Below are positions 16,146-25,818 of a stretch of DNA of 64,000 nucleotides, one piece after another. The notes under the pieces are model-generated. The model was not told where the DNA came from. It worked only from the letters and a program-made list of their open reading frames with translations, and did not search any database. Both the position numbers and the translations under genes were made by a program. The number at the start of each line of letters is the position of its first letter. Within the stretch, counting starts at the first letter, position 1. The DNA comes from Halomonas sp. HL-93 (GTDB lineage Bacteria > Pseudomonadota > Gammaproteobacteria > Pseudomonadales > Halomonadaceae): contig NZ_LT593974.1 of NCBI RefSeq assembly GCF_900086985.1, positions 3,472,001 through 3,536,000 on the forward strand. The letters run 5' to 3'.

Positions 16146-17996
16146 ATGAAGCTTTTACGACGTTCGCTTGTTGCCCGCATGGTGGCATTTTTGCTGGTGA
16201 TTAGCGGCATGGCGATTGCCAGCATGAGCTTTACGATTGTCATTGCCAAAAGCAGCCAGGGAGACGCCGCTGCCATTAATATGGCGGGGTCGCTGCGGTT
16301 GAATAGCGCACAACTGATTGAAGCCCTGCAGCGTGCTCCCCGCAATGAGCAACGTAACCAAGAGGTTGACCAACTAATGGAACGGCTTTCCTCACGCTTG
16401 AACAGCCCAGCGCTAAATACTCGGCCGCGCCTTATGCGCGATGAAAGCAGCAAAGATCGCTTGGAAACACTAAAACAGCAATGGCGACAAACGGTGGTGC
16501 CTCTCATCGAGACAGCGACAAACGGCAACGCAGCTGATAGCCAACAGGCCAGGACGTCCTTGAACCGCTTTATTGATGATATTGATCGTTTTGTATCTCA
16601 ACTAGAAACAGGCGCTGAATCCAGGGTCAATCTACTAAGCACAATACAGGCGCTGTTTTTAGCACTCATCGTTCCCTTACTTGCCATGGCGCTGTATGAC
16701 ATGCGGCAACACTTGGTGATACCGCTTCGCCAGTTGATGGTATTGAGCCGAGAGGCGGGAAGGCGCAACTTTCATTACCGTACAAACTTTGGTGGTGGTG
16801 ATGAACTGGGAAGACTCGGACGCACCTTTGACCAGATGTCCGCCGAGCTAAGCGTCAGCTATCACGAATTAGAACAGCGTGTATCCCATAAGCAAGCAGA
16901 GCTTGAACGCCATAATCGCGCCTTACAAATCATTCATAATGGCATCCGCATGCTCTATGGTGGGGGCAATGACCTATGTGCCAGCGCCGCTCCAATGCTG
17001 CGTGAACTTGAAACACTGCTTGAACTCGGCCCCATTGTGCTTTCGCTTCACAGCGAGCATGACGATAGCGACATGGAAATTCTGGCTACCCACTCCGCCG
17101 AGCGCCCCCTCTTTTGCCGAGATTTAGCATGCTTTGCCTGTCTGGAAGACGCATCTCACAGGAGTCATAAGATTGGCCACGACAATGAAGCGCTGGTTCA
17201 CCCAGTGGCGATTGGTCAACAAACGCTGGGCTATCTCACCGTCGGCTATGCTACGCCACCCAGTGCCTCGACGCGGCAGCTTCTTAATACCCTTACCGAT
17301 CACCTTGCGACTGCGATTTATCTACAACAGCGCATTGAAGAGCAACAACAATTGTCGCTAATTAAAGAGCGCACCATTATCGCCCGGGAACTGCATGACT
17401 CTCTAGCGCAGTCGCTCTCTTACCTCAAAATGCAGGTTACCCGGCTTGAACGCATGCAAGCCAAGCAGTTCCCTGTTGAGCAACAAAACAGCGTGATGGG
17501 GGACTTACGCGAAGGGCTCAACAGTGCATACCGTCAGCTTCGGGAGCTTTTGGGGACCTTCCGTCTTAGTCTGGACAAGCCGGGTCTCCATCCAGCGCTG
17601 CAACAAACCGTCGATGAGTTTAGCGCAAGGCTGGGCTTTTCTGTCGGTTTGACCTATCAGGTACCTCCACATCTGCTGAGCGCCAACGAAGAGGTACATC
17701 TGCTGCAGGTTACTCGTGAAGCGCTCGCCAATACGTTCAAGCACGCCCAGGCCCATTCGGCGCAGGTGAGCTTAACTTTCCATCAGGCGGCACTGACACT
17801 TGCTATCGAAGACGACGGTATTGGTCTAGAAGACGACCGTTCGCCTCCTATGCATTATGGGTTAATTATCATGCGCGACCGGGCCAAAAATATTAATGCC
17901 ACTCTCAGCGTTAAAAATCGCCCAGAAGGCGGAACCGGTGTCTATCTAACGTTTACCCCACAGACTGAACGTCTGATTGAGGAAAGGAGTGCCTAA
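16146..17996 (+). CDS. narX: Nitrate/nitrite sensor histidine kinase NarX
   Basis: A 616-residue membrane sensor kinase. The start ATG at 16146 follows GGGAG; a longer frame from 16008 has no such support. Order of domains: first membrane segment (residues 10-35), periplasmic sensor with the nitrate-binding P-box (DAAAINMAGSLRLNSAQL, about 40-57), second membrane segment (about 160-180), HAMP linker, a central Cys-containing module, and a HisKA_3/HATPase domain. The phosphorylated His is His417 in ARELHDSLAQS. It would phosphorylate NarL, whose gene starts two bases after its stop. Confidence 0.94.
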   Translation: MKLLRRSLVARMVAFLLVISGMAIASMSFTIVIAKSSQGDAAAINMAGSLRLNSAQLIEALQRAPRNEQRNQEVDQLMERLSSRLNSPALNTRPRLMRDESSKDRLETLKQQWRQTVVPLIETATNGNAADSQQARTSLNRFIDDIDRFVSQLETGAESRVNLLSTIQALFLALIVPLLAMALYDMRQHLVIPLRQLMVLSREAGRRNFHYRTNFGGGDELGRLGRTFDQMSAELSVSYHELEQRVSHKQAELERHNRALQIIHNGIRMLYGGGNDLCASAAPMLRELETLLELGPIVLSLHSEHDDSDMEILATHSAERPLFCRDLACFACLEDASHRSHKIGHDNEALVHPVAIGQQTLGYLTVGYATPPSASTRQLLNTLTDHLATAIYLQQRIEEQQQLSLIKERTIIARELHDSLAQSLSYLKMQVTRLERMQAKQFPVEQQNSVMGDLREGLNSAYRQLRELLGTFRLSLDKPGLHPALQQTVDEFSARLGFSVGLTYQVPPHLLSANEEVHLLQVTREALANTFKHAQAHSAQVSLTFHQAALTLAIEDDGIGLEDDRSPPMHYGLIIMRDRAKNINATLSVKNRPEGGTGVYLTFTPQTERLIEERSA

Positions 17997-17998
17997 GA

Positions 17999-18664
17999 AT
18001 GCCTAGCGAGGTTCATCATCAAACTGCCACCATTATCGTCATTGACGACCACCCACTGCTGCGCCGTGGCGTTCGCCAACTGCTAGACATTGAGGACGAC
18101 CTGTCATTGATTTTGGACACTGGCTCTCCCCGTGAAGGCGTTGAACAGGCCATTAAACTTGAGCCGGATATGGTGCTGTTAGACTTGAACATGCCGGATA
18201 TAAACGGGCTGGAAACGCTCAAACACCTGCGTGACGCAGGCTATACGGGGCGCGTAATTATGTACACCGTGTCAGATCAGCAAGACGATGTGGTCGATGC
18301 GCTGCGCGGCGGTGCCGACGGCTATCTACTCAAAGACATGGAACCGGAAGATATGGTCCATCAGCTTCGTCAAGCCGCTAAAGGCCGAATGGCGATCAGC
18401 GAGGGGCTAACCACCCTACTGGCTGAAGCCCTGCGCAATCAGCGTTCAGCGCCTGCTGCGCCTGGGGTGGAGACACTTACCCAGCGTGAAAAGGAAATCC
18501 TACGAGAGCTCGCAGCTGGCATGTCTAACAAATTGGTTGCTCGCAAGCTCGACATTACCGAAGGCACGGTCAAAGTCCACGTTAAGCATTTATTGAAAAA
18601 ACTGCACCTGCGCTCTCGGGTCGAAGCGGCTGTATGGGCCGTTCAAGAAGGGCTCGATAAGTAG
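17999..18664 (+). CDS. narL: Nitrate/nitrite response regulator NarL
   Basis: A 221-residue response regulator. The receiver domain has the acidic pair in IVIDDHPLLRRG, the phospho-acceptor Asp62 in VLLDLNMPD and the conserved Lys in LLKDMEP. A LuxR/NarL helix-turn-helix follows at about 155-215 (LTQREKEILRELAAGMSNK, then VKVHVKHLLKKLHLRSR). It is expected to bind TACYYMT heptamers; a good paired site lies upstream of narK and single matches lie upstream of narG. Confidence 0.95.
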   Translation: MPSEVHHQTATIIVIDDHPLLRRGVRQLLDIEDDLSLILDTGSPREGVEQAIKLEPDMVLLDLNMPDINGLETLKHLRDAGYTGRVIMYTVSDQQDDVVDALRGGADGYLLKDMEPEDMVHQLRQAAKGRMAISEGLTTLLAEALRNQRSAPAAPGVETLTQREKEILRELAAGMSNKLVARKLDITEGTVKVHVKHLLKKLHLRSRVEAAVWAVQEGLDK

Positions 18665-18784
18665 CAAACTCACAACTCTGTGTAGATACTCCTAAAAATC
18701 TGCTGACGCAGGCCAACCATGTTTCGCCACCCATCTTAGTATTTAAATTTCATTTTATTCAGTCACTTAATACAAATTACCTTA

Positions 18785-18800
18785 TACCTAATAAGAGGTA
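18785..18800. promoter_or_regulatory. Probable NarL 7-2-7 site upstream of narK
   Basis: TACCTAA-TA-AGAGGTA is an inverted pair of heptamers two bases apart, the arrangement preferred by NarL/NarP. The right half matches the consensus fully and the left half differs at one base. The site is 100 bases before the narK start and directly behind narXL. A further heptamer, TACTCCT, lies at 18687-18693. Confidence 0.65.
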
Positions 18801-18900
18801 TGAGGACGTATTAGGCGCATTTTCCCCCTGTTTCTCCCCTCTCAGCCAGCGCGTATCTTTCGCTTAAAGACGCAGTCCCTTTTGTCGAAAGAGGTACACA

Positions 18901-20496
18901 ATGGCCAGAAAAAATGCCGATATTGAACGCTGGGATATTGAAGACCCTGACTTTTGGGAAAAAGAAGGCAAGCGGATTGCTAATCGCAATTTATGGATTT
19001 CCATTCCAAGCCTGCTGTTAGGCTTCGCGGTATGGATGATGTGGGGCATGATCACCACCCAGATGCAGAACCTGGGCTTTCCTTTCTCCAATGACCAGCT
19101 GTTTACCCTGACCGCAACCGCTGGCTTGGCGGGGGCAACACTCCGGATTCCCGCTTCCTTCATGCTGCGCCTGGCAGGGGGGCGCAATACTATTTTTCTC
19201 ACTACCGCATTACTGATGATCCCAGCGGCCGGTACTGGCTTTGCGCTAATGAATCCTGACACCCCCTTTTGGGTGTTTCAGTCGTTGGCGCTGCTCTCGG
19301 GCATCGGTGGCGGTAATTTTGCTTGTTCGATGAGCAATATTTCCAGTTTTTACCCAAAGCATCAGCAAGGCTACGCCTTGGGCATGAATGCTGGCTTAGG
19401 CAACTTTGGCGTTACCACCATGCAGATACTGGTCCCTCTGGTGATGACCGTTAGCCTATTTGGAGCAATCGCCGGTGGGCCAATGGAGCTGCAAAGTACC
19501 AGCGGCACGTTGATCGGACGCATTGAAGCAGGCACAAACACCTGGATACAAAATGCAGGGTTTGTCTGGCTACTATTTTTGATTCCATTGGCTTTTGCAG
19601 GTTGGTTTGGCATGAACAACCTGCGTCCTATTAGCCCTAATCCCGGCACTCCGCTACAGGCGTTCGGCAAAATTCTGGGGCTTTATGGGGTGGGCGTTCT
19701 CTCCACCTTGATAGGGTTGGTTGCACTTAATTGGCTAAATATGTGGCTCGCGCTGCCGCTGACTATCGTCATTACCCTTGCGCTACTTCGATTACTGCCA
19801 GGTGAGGAAATCAAACCCAATATCCAAAAGCAATTTGCGATCTTTCGCGACAAGCACACCTGGTCGATGACGCTGCTCTACATTCTGACCTTTGGCTCCT
19901 TTATTGGCTTCTCTTCGGCACTACCTCTCTCTATCACTATCATTTTCGGCAGTATGGTTGATACCGCGGCGGATGGCAGTGTTTCTCGCATCGCTAACCC
20001 TGACGCACCCAGCGCGCTCACATGGTCATGGATTGGCCCTTTCGTGGGGGCGCTGGTACGCCCCATCGGCGGCTGGATCGCCGATAAATTCGGTGGATCA
20101 TTGGTCACGCAAATCATTACCGTGGTGATGGTATTCGGCTCTGTTGCGGCAGGTTACGTGATGATGCTGGCCTACAATGCTGCCGATCCAAACCAGTACT
20201 TCTGGCTATTTATGCTGCTGTTTATGGTGTTGTTTACGGCGAGCGGCATTGGAAACGGTTCAACCTTTCGCAGTATCGGTTTTATCTTCGATGCCCAGAA
20301 AAAAGGCCCTGTGCTGGGCTGGACCGCCGCTGTTGCCGGCTATGGCTCTTTTATCGCGCCGGTGGTGTTAGGCGATCAAATCCGCGCGGGCACCCCTGAA
20401 CTTGCCATGTACGGGTTTGCTGTCTTTTATCTTGTTTGCTTGGTGATTAACTGGTGGTTCTATCTGCGCAAAAGCGCCTACGTCAAAAACCCATAA
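18901..20496 (+). CDS. narK: NarK-type nitrate/nitrite antiporter (long form, NarK2-like)
   Basis: A 531-residue major facilitator protein with twelve hydrophobic segments. The long hydrophilic N-terminus (IERWDIEDPDFWEKEGKRIA) and a large middle insertion (about 190-225) are features of the E. coli NarK/NarU group, also called NarK2, thought to exchange nitrite for nitrate. The nitrate-signature glycine runs (SGIGGGNFACSMSNISSFYP, and GNGSTFRSIGFIF in the second half) are present with the conserved Arg residues of the pore. Ribosome binding site AGAGG. It precedes a second, shorter transporter. Confidence 0.92.
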   Translation: MARKNADIERWDIEDPDFWEKEGKRIANRNLWISIPSLLLGFAVWMMWGMITTQMQNLGFPFSNDQLFTLTATAGLAGATLRIPASFMLRLAGGRNTIFLTTALLMIPAAGTGFALMNPDTPFWVFQSLALLSGIGGGNFACSMSNISSFYPKHQQGYALGMNAGLGNFGVTTMQILVPLVMTVSLFGAIAGGPMELQSTSGTLIGRIEAGTNTWIQNAGFVWLLFLIPLAFAGWFGMNNLRPISPNPGTPLQAFGKILGLYGVGVLSTLIGLVALNWLNMWLALPLTIVITLALLRLLPGEEIKPNIQKQFAIFRDKHTWSMTLLYILTFGSFIGFSSALPLSITIIFGSMVDTAADGSVSRIANPDAPSALTWSWIGPFVGALVRPIGGWIADKFGGSLVTQIITVVMVFGSVAAGYVMMLAYNAADPNQYFWLFMLLFMVLFTASGIGNGSTFRSIGFIFDAQKKGPVLGWTAAVAGYGSFIAPVVLGDQIRAGTPELAMYGFAVFYLVCLVINWWFYLRKSAYVKNP

Positions 20497-20583
20497 CGGC
20501 GTTCCTCCGCTTCAGCATCACGCTCAAACGGCAACGCTCAACTCTCGGGCTTTTGGCTCGGACGTTCACAATAAGGGGGCAGC

Positions 20584-21840
20584 ATGGCTACCCATCGCTT
20601 TAAACAAAATGCGGTGCTAATTGCCAACACCTTTGCGTTCACCATGTGTTTTATGGTCTGGACCATGTTTGGCGAGATCGGCGTGCCGATCGCCGAGGAG
20701 TTAGGCCTTAATGGCACTCAGTTTGGCACCTTGACTGCCGTACCCATTCTGACCGGGGCCATCGCTCGCCTCCCGTTTGGCTCGATGACTGATCGCTATG
20801 GCGGGCGCCCTGTCTTCTTTGTCGTTTTACTGGTGATAATACCCGCTATTTGGTTGGTACAGTTCGCTACTGCTTATTGGCAACTGCTGATGCTGGGGGC
20901 ATTTATTGGTCTTTCCGGCGGGGCTTTTTCAGTGGGTATCGCTTATACAGCCAAATGGTTCGAGAAGGACCGTCAAGGGTTGGCGATGGGCATTTTCGGG
21001 GCAGGCAATGCCGGTGCGGCGGTTACCAAATATATAGCACCGACGGTCATTGTCATGCTCGGCTGGCAGGCCGTACCCAATATTTACGCGATTATCATGC
21101 TAGGTACGGCGGCTTTTTTCTGGTTTTTCACCTTCACTGACCCAAGCCATCGGAATGCTAAAAACATCTCCTTGCGCGATCAGTTGAAAGTCATCAACGA
21201 CCCCAAGGTGTGGAAGTACTGTCAGTACTACTCGGTTGTGTTTGGTGGCTATGTGGGGGTGTCTTTATGGCTAACGCGTTATTACATGAACGAGTACGGC
21301 TTTGGCATTCAATTAGCCGCCTTGATTGCGACTATTTTTGTGCTGCCTTCCGGTGTCATTCGTGCGTTCGGCGGCTGGTTATCTGACCGCTTTGGCGCTC
21401 ACACTGTGACCTGGACATGTTTATGGGCAAGCTTAATTGCCTTGTTCATTATGTCTTACCCCGAAACATACTACAGCGTACAAGGGGCCGGTGGCGCAGA
21501 CCGAGTGGAGTTTGGTTTTGGCATCCCCGTATGGCTATTTACTGCCGCGTTGTTTGTGGTGGGCATCTCCTGGGGAATAGGCAAAGCCTCGGTATTTAAA
21601 TATCTCTCCAATGATTACCATGAAAATCTTGGGCTGGTATCCGGCATTGTGGGCCTAGCTGGCGGTTTGGGCGGTTTTTTGCTACCCATCATGTTTGGTG
21701 CACTTGTCGACCTGACCGGCGTTGCTACCACCGTCTGGATGCTGTGTTTCGGCGTCACCTTCGTTTCAATTATCTGGATGTGGTGGACAGAACGGCGCGT
21801 CAAAGTACTAACAGAAGACCGACAAACGACCAAAGATTAA
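20584..21840 (+). CDS. narK1: NarK1-type nitrate/proton symporter (short form)
   Basis: A 418-residue major facilitator protein with twelve hydrophobic segments. It lacks the N-terminal extension and middle insertion of the upstream transporter, and has the shorter signatures GLSGGAFSVGIAYTAKWF and GIGKASVFKYLSND. This is the NarK1 group, which takes up nitrate together with protons and is thought to start nitrate respiration before nitrite is available for exchange. The pair NarK1/NarK2 is known from pseudomonads and, as a fusion, from Paracoccus. It starts 87 bases after the first transporter behind AAGGGGGC. Confidence 0.9.
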   Translation: MATHRFKQNAVLIANTFAFTMCFMVWTMFGEIGVPIAEELGLNGTQFGTLTAVPILTGAIARLPFGSMTDRYGGRPVFFVVLLVIIPAIWLVQFATAYWQLLMLGAFIGLSGGAFSVGIAYTAKWFEKDRQGLAMGIFGAGNAGAAVTKYIAPTVIVMLGWQAVPNIYAIIMLGTAAFFWFFTFTDPSHRNAKNISLRDQLKVINDPKVWKYCQYYSVVFGGYVGVSLWLTRYYMNEYGFGIQLAALIATIFVLPSGVIRAFGGWLSDRFGAHTVTWTCLWASLIALFIMSYPETYYSVQGAGGADRVEFGFGIPVWLFTAALFVVGISWGIGKASVFKYLSNDYHENLGLVSGIVGLAGGLGGFLLPIMFGALVDLTGVATTVWMLCFGVTFVSIIWMWWTERRVKVLTEDRQTTKD

Positions 21841-22188
21841 ACATCCATTTTAGCTGTTAAACCGATTCCCATTTTCCCATCGTCAGGCGCAGCTTATTGG
21901 ATTCTGGCAGCGCCATAACTCGTTCATCGTTTTCACCTTTATCACCTACGTTTAGCGCAATGCTAACGCAGCGAGCGGCAAGCCTCAGTAAGACTTATGT
22001 TTTTCTGAGGCTGAAGCAGCCCAATATAATAAACGCTAATTCAGCCTATTTCGCATCGTCATGCCAATTCCCGATAATCCCGCTACCCTTTTGGTAAGCT
22101 TAATTTCTTCATAAAAGAAAACAGACGCTATGCCGCCTGACGGAGGGCGTGCTGATCATTCTCTATTTCTATAATAAGGGGGCCGCGC
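21841..22188. other. Gene-free gap between narK1 and the ABC importer, with one hairpin
   Basis: No convincing gene is seen in these 348 bases. An inverted repeat AGCCTCAG (21981-21988) / CTGAGGCT (22005-22012) with a 16-base loop containing a T-run could be a weak terminator or a leader structure. The region should hold the promoter for the osmoprotectant importer; no clear -35/-10 pair stood out. Confidence 0.4.
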
Positions 22189-22854
22189 TTGGAGTTACTT
22201 CAGTACGCCTTAGACAATGCGACCCTGCTGCTGTCACGCACGTTTGAGCATATTGCCCTGGTTGGGGTTGCCGTCGGCATTGCGACGTTGACCGGCGTGC
22301 CGATCGGCATCGCCATTACCAAAAATGAGCGCGCTGCCCAAGGAGTGCTGTACCTCGCCTCGATTATCGTCACCATCCCCTCCATCGCGCTGTTTGGCAT
22401 CATGATTCCCGTCCTGTCTCTGATAGGTCACGGGATTGGCTACGTCCCGGCGGTGATTGCCGTATTGCTCTACTCTCAGTTGCCCATCATTCGTAACACC
22501 TATACCGCCATCAACAATGTGAACCCCGCGTTGCGGGAAGCCGCTCGAGGCATTGGCATGAGCCCCAATCAACGCCTGCGGCTGGTCGAAATTCCCCTCG
22601 CGGTACCGGTCATCATGGCGGGGGTTCGCACAGCGGTCGTTCTCAATATTGGCGTGATGGCAATTGCCGCCTATATCGGCGCCGGGGGACTGGGCACCTT
22701 CATCAGTCGTGGCATTTCACAGTCAGACCCACGTCAGTTGATCGTCGGTGCGATCGCCGTGAGCCTGCTGGCAATTATCGTTGACTACTCACTGCTGTAC
22801 GTACAAAAACGCCTGACGCCCAAAGGGATGAGCCGCGAGGCCACAGCGCCCTAA
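22189..22854 (+). CDS. Osmoprotectant ABC importer, permease 1 (OpuBB/YehW-like)
   Basis: A 221-residue inner-membrane permease with about five hydrophobic segments. The start appears to be TTG at 22189, preceded by AAGGGGG; no ATG lies near. The EAA-type loop that contacts the ATPase is visible (NPALREAARGIGMSPNQRLR, residues about 112-131). It belongs with the glycine betaine/carnitine/choline importer family (OpuB, OpuC, YehXYZW). It is the first of four genes running in one direction; the ATPase gene follows after 42 bases. Confidence 0.88.
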   Translation: MELLQYALDNATLLLSRTFEHIALVGVAVGIATLTGVPIGIAITKNERAAQGVLYLASIIVTIPSIALFGIMIPVLSLIGHGIGYVPAVIAVLLYSQLPIIRNTYTAINNVNPALREAARGIGMSPNQRLRLVEIPLAVPVIMAGVRTAVVLNIGVMAIAAYIGAGGLGTFISRGISQSDPRQLIVGAIAVSLLAIIVDYSLLYVQKRLTPKGMSREATAP

Positions 22855-22896
22855 CGCCTTCTTCCCCACGAATCTCTACCAATAAGGGGCACCGAT

Positions 22897-24057
22897 ATGA
22901 TTCGACTTGAAAGCCTGACCAAGGTGTTCGATACGCCTAAAGGCGCGGTGGTGGCCGCTGACCATATCGATATGGAAGTACCTGAAGGAGACATCTGCGT
23001 TCTTTTGGGGCCATCGGGCTGCGGCAAGACCACCACACTCAAGATGATCAACCGGATCGTAAAGCCCACCTCTGGCAAGGTGTTTATCAACGGTGATGAT
23101 ACCACCGGCCTCGATACCCAGACGCTGCGCCGCAATATCGGCTACGTCATCCAGCAGATCGGCCTGTTTCCCAATATGACCATTGAGGAAAACATCACCA
23201 TCGTGCCCAAGCTGCTGGGCTGGGATAAGGCCAAGTACAAGGCCCGCGCACGCGAGATGATGGCAATGATTGCGCTGGAGCCGGATGCGTTTCTAAAGCG
23301 CTTTCCCAGCGAGCTATCCGGCGGCCAACAACAGCGTATTGGTGTGGCCCGCGCGCTGGCCGCCGACCCGCCGGTGATGCTGATGGACGAGCCCTTTGGG
23401 GCCATCGACCCGATCAACCGGGCCGTCATTCAAGACGAGTTCCTCAAGATGCAGCAGGAACTCAATAAAACCATCATGTTCGTCAGCCACGACATTGATG
23501 AAGCCATCAAAATGGGTGACCGCGTGGCGGTTTTCCGTGAAGGCCAGCTGGTTCAGTATTCCACGCCCGATGATTTGCTGGCGGCGCCCAAAAACGCCTT
23601 TGTGGAATCATTCCTTGGCGAAGACCGGGCGCTCAAGCGCCTGAACCTGGTCAAAGTGCGCGAGATTGTCACGGACGAGATCGGCACGGTGACGCCCGGC
23701 GATACGTTGGAAACTGCGCTGGCCAAAATTGACAACTATGGCTATCAAAATGCCATTTTGATGATCAACGATCGCAAGCAGCCCGCCGGCATTATCAGCC
23801 GCTCCATTGCCCGCACCACAAAAGGCTACTGCCGCGATCACTTCCAGGCCGTGCCGGCGGTTGTCGGTCTCGACGACGACCTGCGCAAAGCCGCCTCATT
23901 GATGTTTGCCCACGATCAGACCTGGCTCCCCTGCGTGAATGAGGAAGGAACGGTGTGCGGTCAGATTACCCAGCGCGCCATGACCAGCCATTTGGGCGCA
24001 CGCTATCGCGCGCGTCAGGGGGATGATCGCACGCCATCGGCGGCCATCAAGGAGTAA
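22897..24057 (+). CDS. Osmoprotectant ABC importer, ATP-binding subunit with CBS domains
   Basis: A 386-residue ATPase. Walker A is GPSGCGKTT at 38-46, the signature LSGGQQQR is near 138, and Walker B with the catalytic Glu (VMLMDEPFGAID) is near 160. The C-terminal 130 residues form a CBS pair, as in the OpuA/OpuC ATPases, where CBS domains sense ionic strength; this fits a salt-controlled importer. It sits between the two permease genes, two bases before the second. Confidence 0.93.
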   Translation: MIRLESLTKVFDTPKGAVVAADHIDMEVPEGDICVLLGPSGCGKTTTLKMINRIVKPTSGKVFINGDDTTGLDTQTLRRNIGYVIQQIGLFPNMTIEENITIVPKLLGWDKAKYKARAREMMAMIALEPDAFLKRFPSELSGGQQQRIGVARALAADPPVMLMDEPFGAIDPINRAVIQDEFLKMQQELNKTIMFVSHDIDEAIKMGDRVAVFREGQLVQYSTPDDLLAAPKNAFVESFLGEDRALKRLNLVKVREIVTDEIGTVTPGDTLETALAKIDNYGYQNAILMINDRKQPAGIISRSIARTTKGYCRDHFQAVPAVVGLDDDLRKAASLMFAHDQTWLPCVNEEGTVCGQITQRAMTSHLGARYRARQGDDRTPSAAIKE

Positions 24058-24059
24058 CC

Positions 24060-24791
24060 ATGCCTATTCGATCCATAAAAGGGGCGCTTAAGGTACTGGT
24101 GCTAGTGGCTATTTTTTTCGCCGGTGTATGGAGCCAGTCCAGCGGCGTCATCGATGAATTTATCTGGTATCTGCCCGACGTTCAGTACTTGGTGGTTCAG
24201 CACATTTGGCTGACGGTGATGTCGGGTAGCCTGGCCATTATCGTCGCCATTCCGCTGGGCATCGTACTCTCCCGGCCGAGCATGGCACGGATGGCCGAAT
24301 CGCTGATGCAGGTGCTCAATGTGGGCACCACGATCCCCACCCTGGCCGTGCTCGCGCTATCGATGAGCTTTCTGGGCATTGGCACGGTACCGGCTGTTTT
24401 TGGCTTGTTTGTCGCGACGCTGCTGCCGATTACCCGCAATACCTATGCGGGTTTGAAGGGCGTTAACCCGGCACTCATGGAAGCTGCCGCCGGTATTGGC
24501 ATGTCGCCCATGCAGCGGCTTTTCAAAGTTGAACTGCCCAATGCGCTCTACGTGATTTTTGCAGGGATGCGCACCGCGCTAACCATCAATGTCGGCACCG
24601 TGCCGCTGGCGTTCTTGATCGGTGCGGGTGGCCTCGGTGAGTTGATATTCACCGGCATTGATCTTTACGACCCGGTCATGATGCTTGCGGGCGCTATTCC
24701 CACGGCGCTGCTGGCGATTGTGGTCGATGCGCTCATCGCGTTGACTGCGTTTCTCCTCGTCCCCCGAGGGGTCAACCCGGGCCGCGCTTAA
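24060..24791 (+). CDS. Osmoprotectant ABC importer, permease 2 (OpuBD/YehY-like)
   Basis: A 243-residue permease with a hydrophobic N-terminal segment (residues 8-26) and about five further segments. The ATPase-contact loop NPALMEAAAGIGMSPMQRLF is clear and nearly identical in pattern to that of permease 1, so the importer uses a heterodimer of related permeases. It starts two bases after the ATPase gene stops. The substrate is set by the binding protein encoded next. Confidence 0.92.
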   Translation: MPIRSIKGALKVLVLVAIFFAGVWSQSSGVIDEFIWYLPDVQYLVVQHIWLTVMSGSLAIIVAIPLGIVLSRPSMARMAESLMQVLNVGTTIPTLAVLALSMSFLGIGTVPAVFGLFVATLLPITRNTYAGLKGVNPALMEAAAGIGMSPMQRLFKVELPNALYVIFAGMRTALTINVGTVPLAFLIGAGGLGELIFTGIDLYDPVMMLAGAIPTALLAIVVDALIALTAFLLVPRGVNPGRA

Positions 24792-24837
24792 GTATCACCG
24801 TGACTTACGTTTCACTAACAAAAGAAGGATTCCAATC

Positions 24838-25719
24838 ATGAAAACATTGACGACAACCCTCACCGGCATTGCCCTAGCGGGCAGCATCAGCGTCGCCAAC
24901 GCAGACGAGATCAGCGTTGGCGGCAAGAATTTTACCGAGCAGCAAATCCTCTCCAGCATGACAACTCAGTACCTGGATGAACTCGGTTACGACGTCGACA
25001 GCCGCTCGGGCATGGGCTCTGCCGTTCTTCGCCAAGCACAAGAGAACGGCCAAATCGATCTCTATTGGGAGTACACCGGCACCTCGCTGATAAATTACAA
25101 CGACGTCAGCGAAAGCCTAAGCCCGGAAGACACCTACGAGCGGGTGAAGGAGCTCGACGCCGAGAAAGGCCTGACCTGGCTTGAACCGTCGGCTGCCAAC
25201 AACACCTATGCACTTGCCATGCGCGAAGATGACGCTGATGAGCGCGGTATTGAAACGCTGTCTGACTTAGCCGACGCCGTCAACGATGGAGAGGGACTAA
25301 CGTTTGCGCTTAATGCCGAATTTTATGCCCGGGAAGACGGTTGGCGCCCACTGCAAGAGGCATACGATTTCCGCGTCAGCCGTGGCGATGTGAGCCGCAT
25401 GGATACAGGGTTGGTATATCAAGCATTACGTGATGAGGAAGTCGACGTTGGGCTAGTGTTTGCCACCGACGGTCGTATCCCCGCCTTTGACTTTTACGTG
25501 CTTGAAGACGACCAAAACTTTTTCCCTGCCTATGCGCTGACCCCGGTAGTGCGCACGGAAACCCTGGAAGCTAACCCTGACCTCGCCGATCAGATGAACG
25601 CGCTTTCCGAGCTGTTAGACGATGACACCATGGCCGAACTCAACGCCCGCGTGGATGTCGAGCGCGAGTCGATTGAAGACGTAGCAGAAAGCTTCCTCGA
25701 AGAGAATGACCTGCTCTAA
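24838..25719 (+). CDS. Osmoprotectant-binding periplasmic protein (OpuBC/OsmF-like)
   Basis: A 293-residue periplasmic binding protein. Residues 1-22 form a signal peptide cut after VANA. There is no lipobox, so it is soluble. The mature protein begins with DEISVGGKNFTEQQILSSM, the typical start of the glycine betaine/choline-binding (QAT) family, and contains the WEYTGTSLI segment with aromatic residues that could box a quaternary amine. The protein is very acidic, which suits a salt-adapted periplasm. Betaine, choline, carnitine or ectoine-like solutes are possible ligands; the sequence alone does not decide. A strong terminator follows. Confidence 0.92.
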   Translation: MKTLTTTLTGIALAGSISVANADEISVGGKNFTEQQILSSMTTQYLDELGYDVDSRSGMGSAVLRQAQENGQIDLYWEYTGTSLINYNDVSESLSPEDTYERVKELDAEKGLTWLEPSAANNTYALAMREDDADERGIETLSDLADAVNDGEGLTFALNAEFYAREDGWRPLQEAYDFRVSRGDVSRMDTGLVYQALRDEEVDVGLVFATDGRIPAFDFYVLEDDQNFFPAYALTPVVRTETLEANPDLADQMNALSELLDDDTMAELNARVDVERESIEDVAESFLEENDLL

Positions 25720-25777
25720 CGTGGCTAGGCGCTCTGGTAGAGGGCTGGCATAATATGACGTGCCATCACAACGCAGC

Positions 25778-25805
25778 AAAGCCGCTCCCAGGGAGCGGCT
25801 TTTTC
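25778..25805 (+). terminator. Rho-independent terminator of the importer operon
   Basis: AAAGCCGCTCC (25778-25788) pairs with GGAGCGGCTTT (25792-25802) around a three-base loop, giving an eleven-pair GC-rich stem that runs into a T-run. It ends directly before the nitrilase-like frame, which therefore needs its own promoter or read-through. Confidence 0.92.
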
Positions 25806-25818
25806 AATGGGGGAGCCC

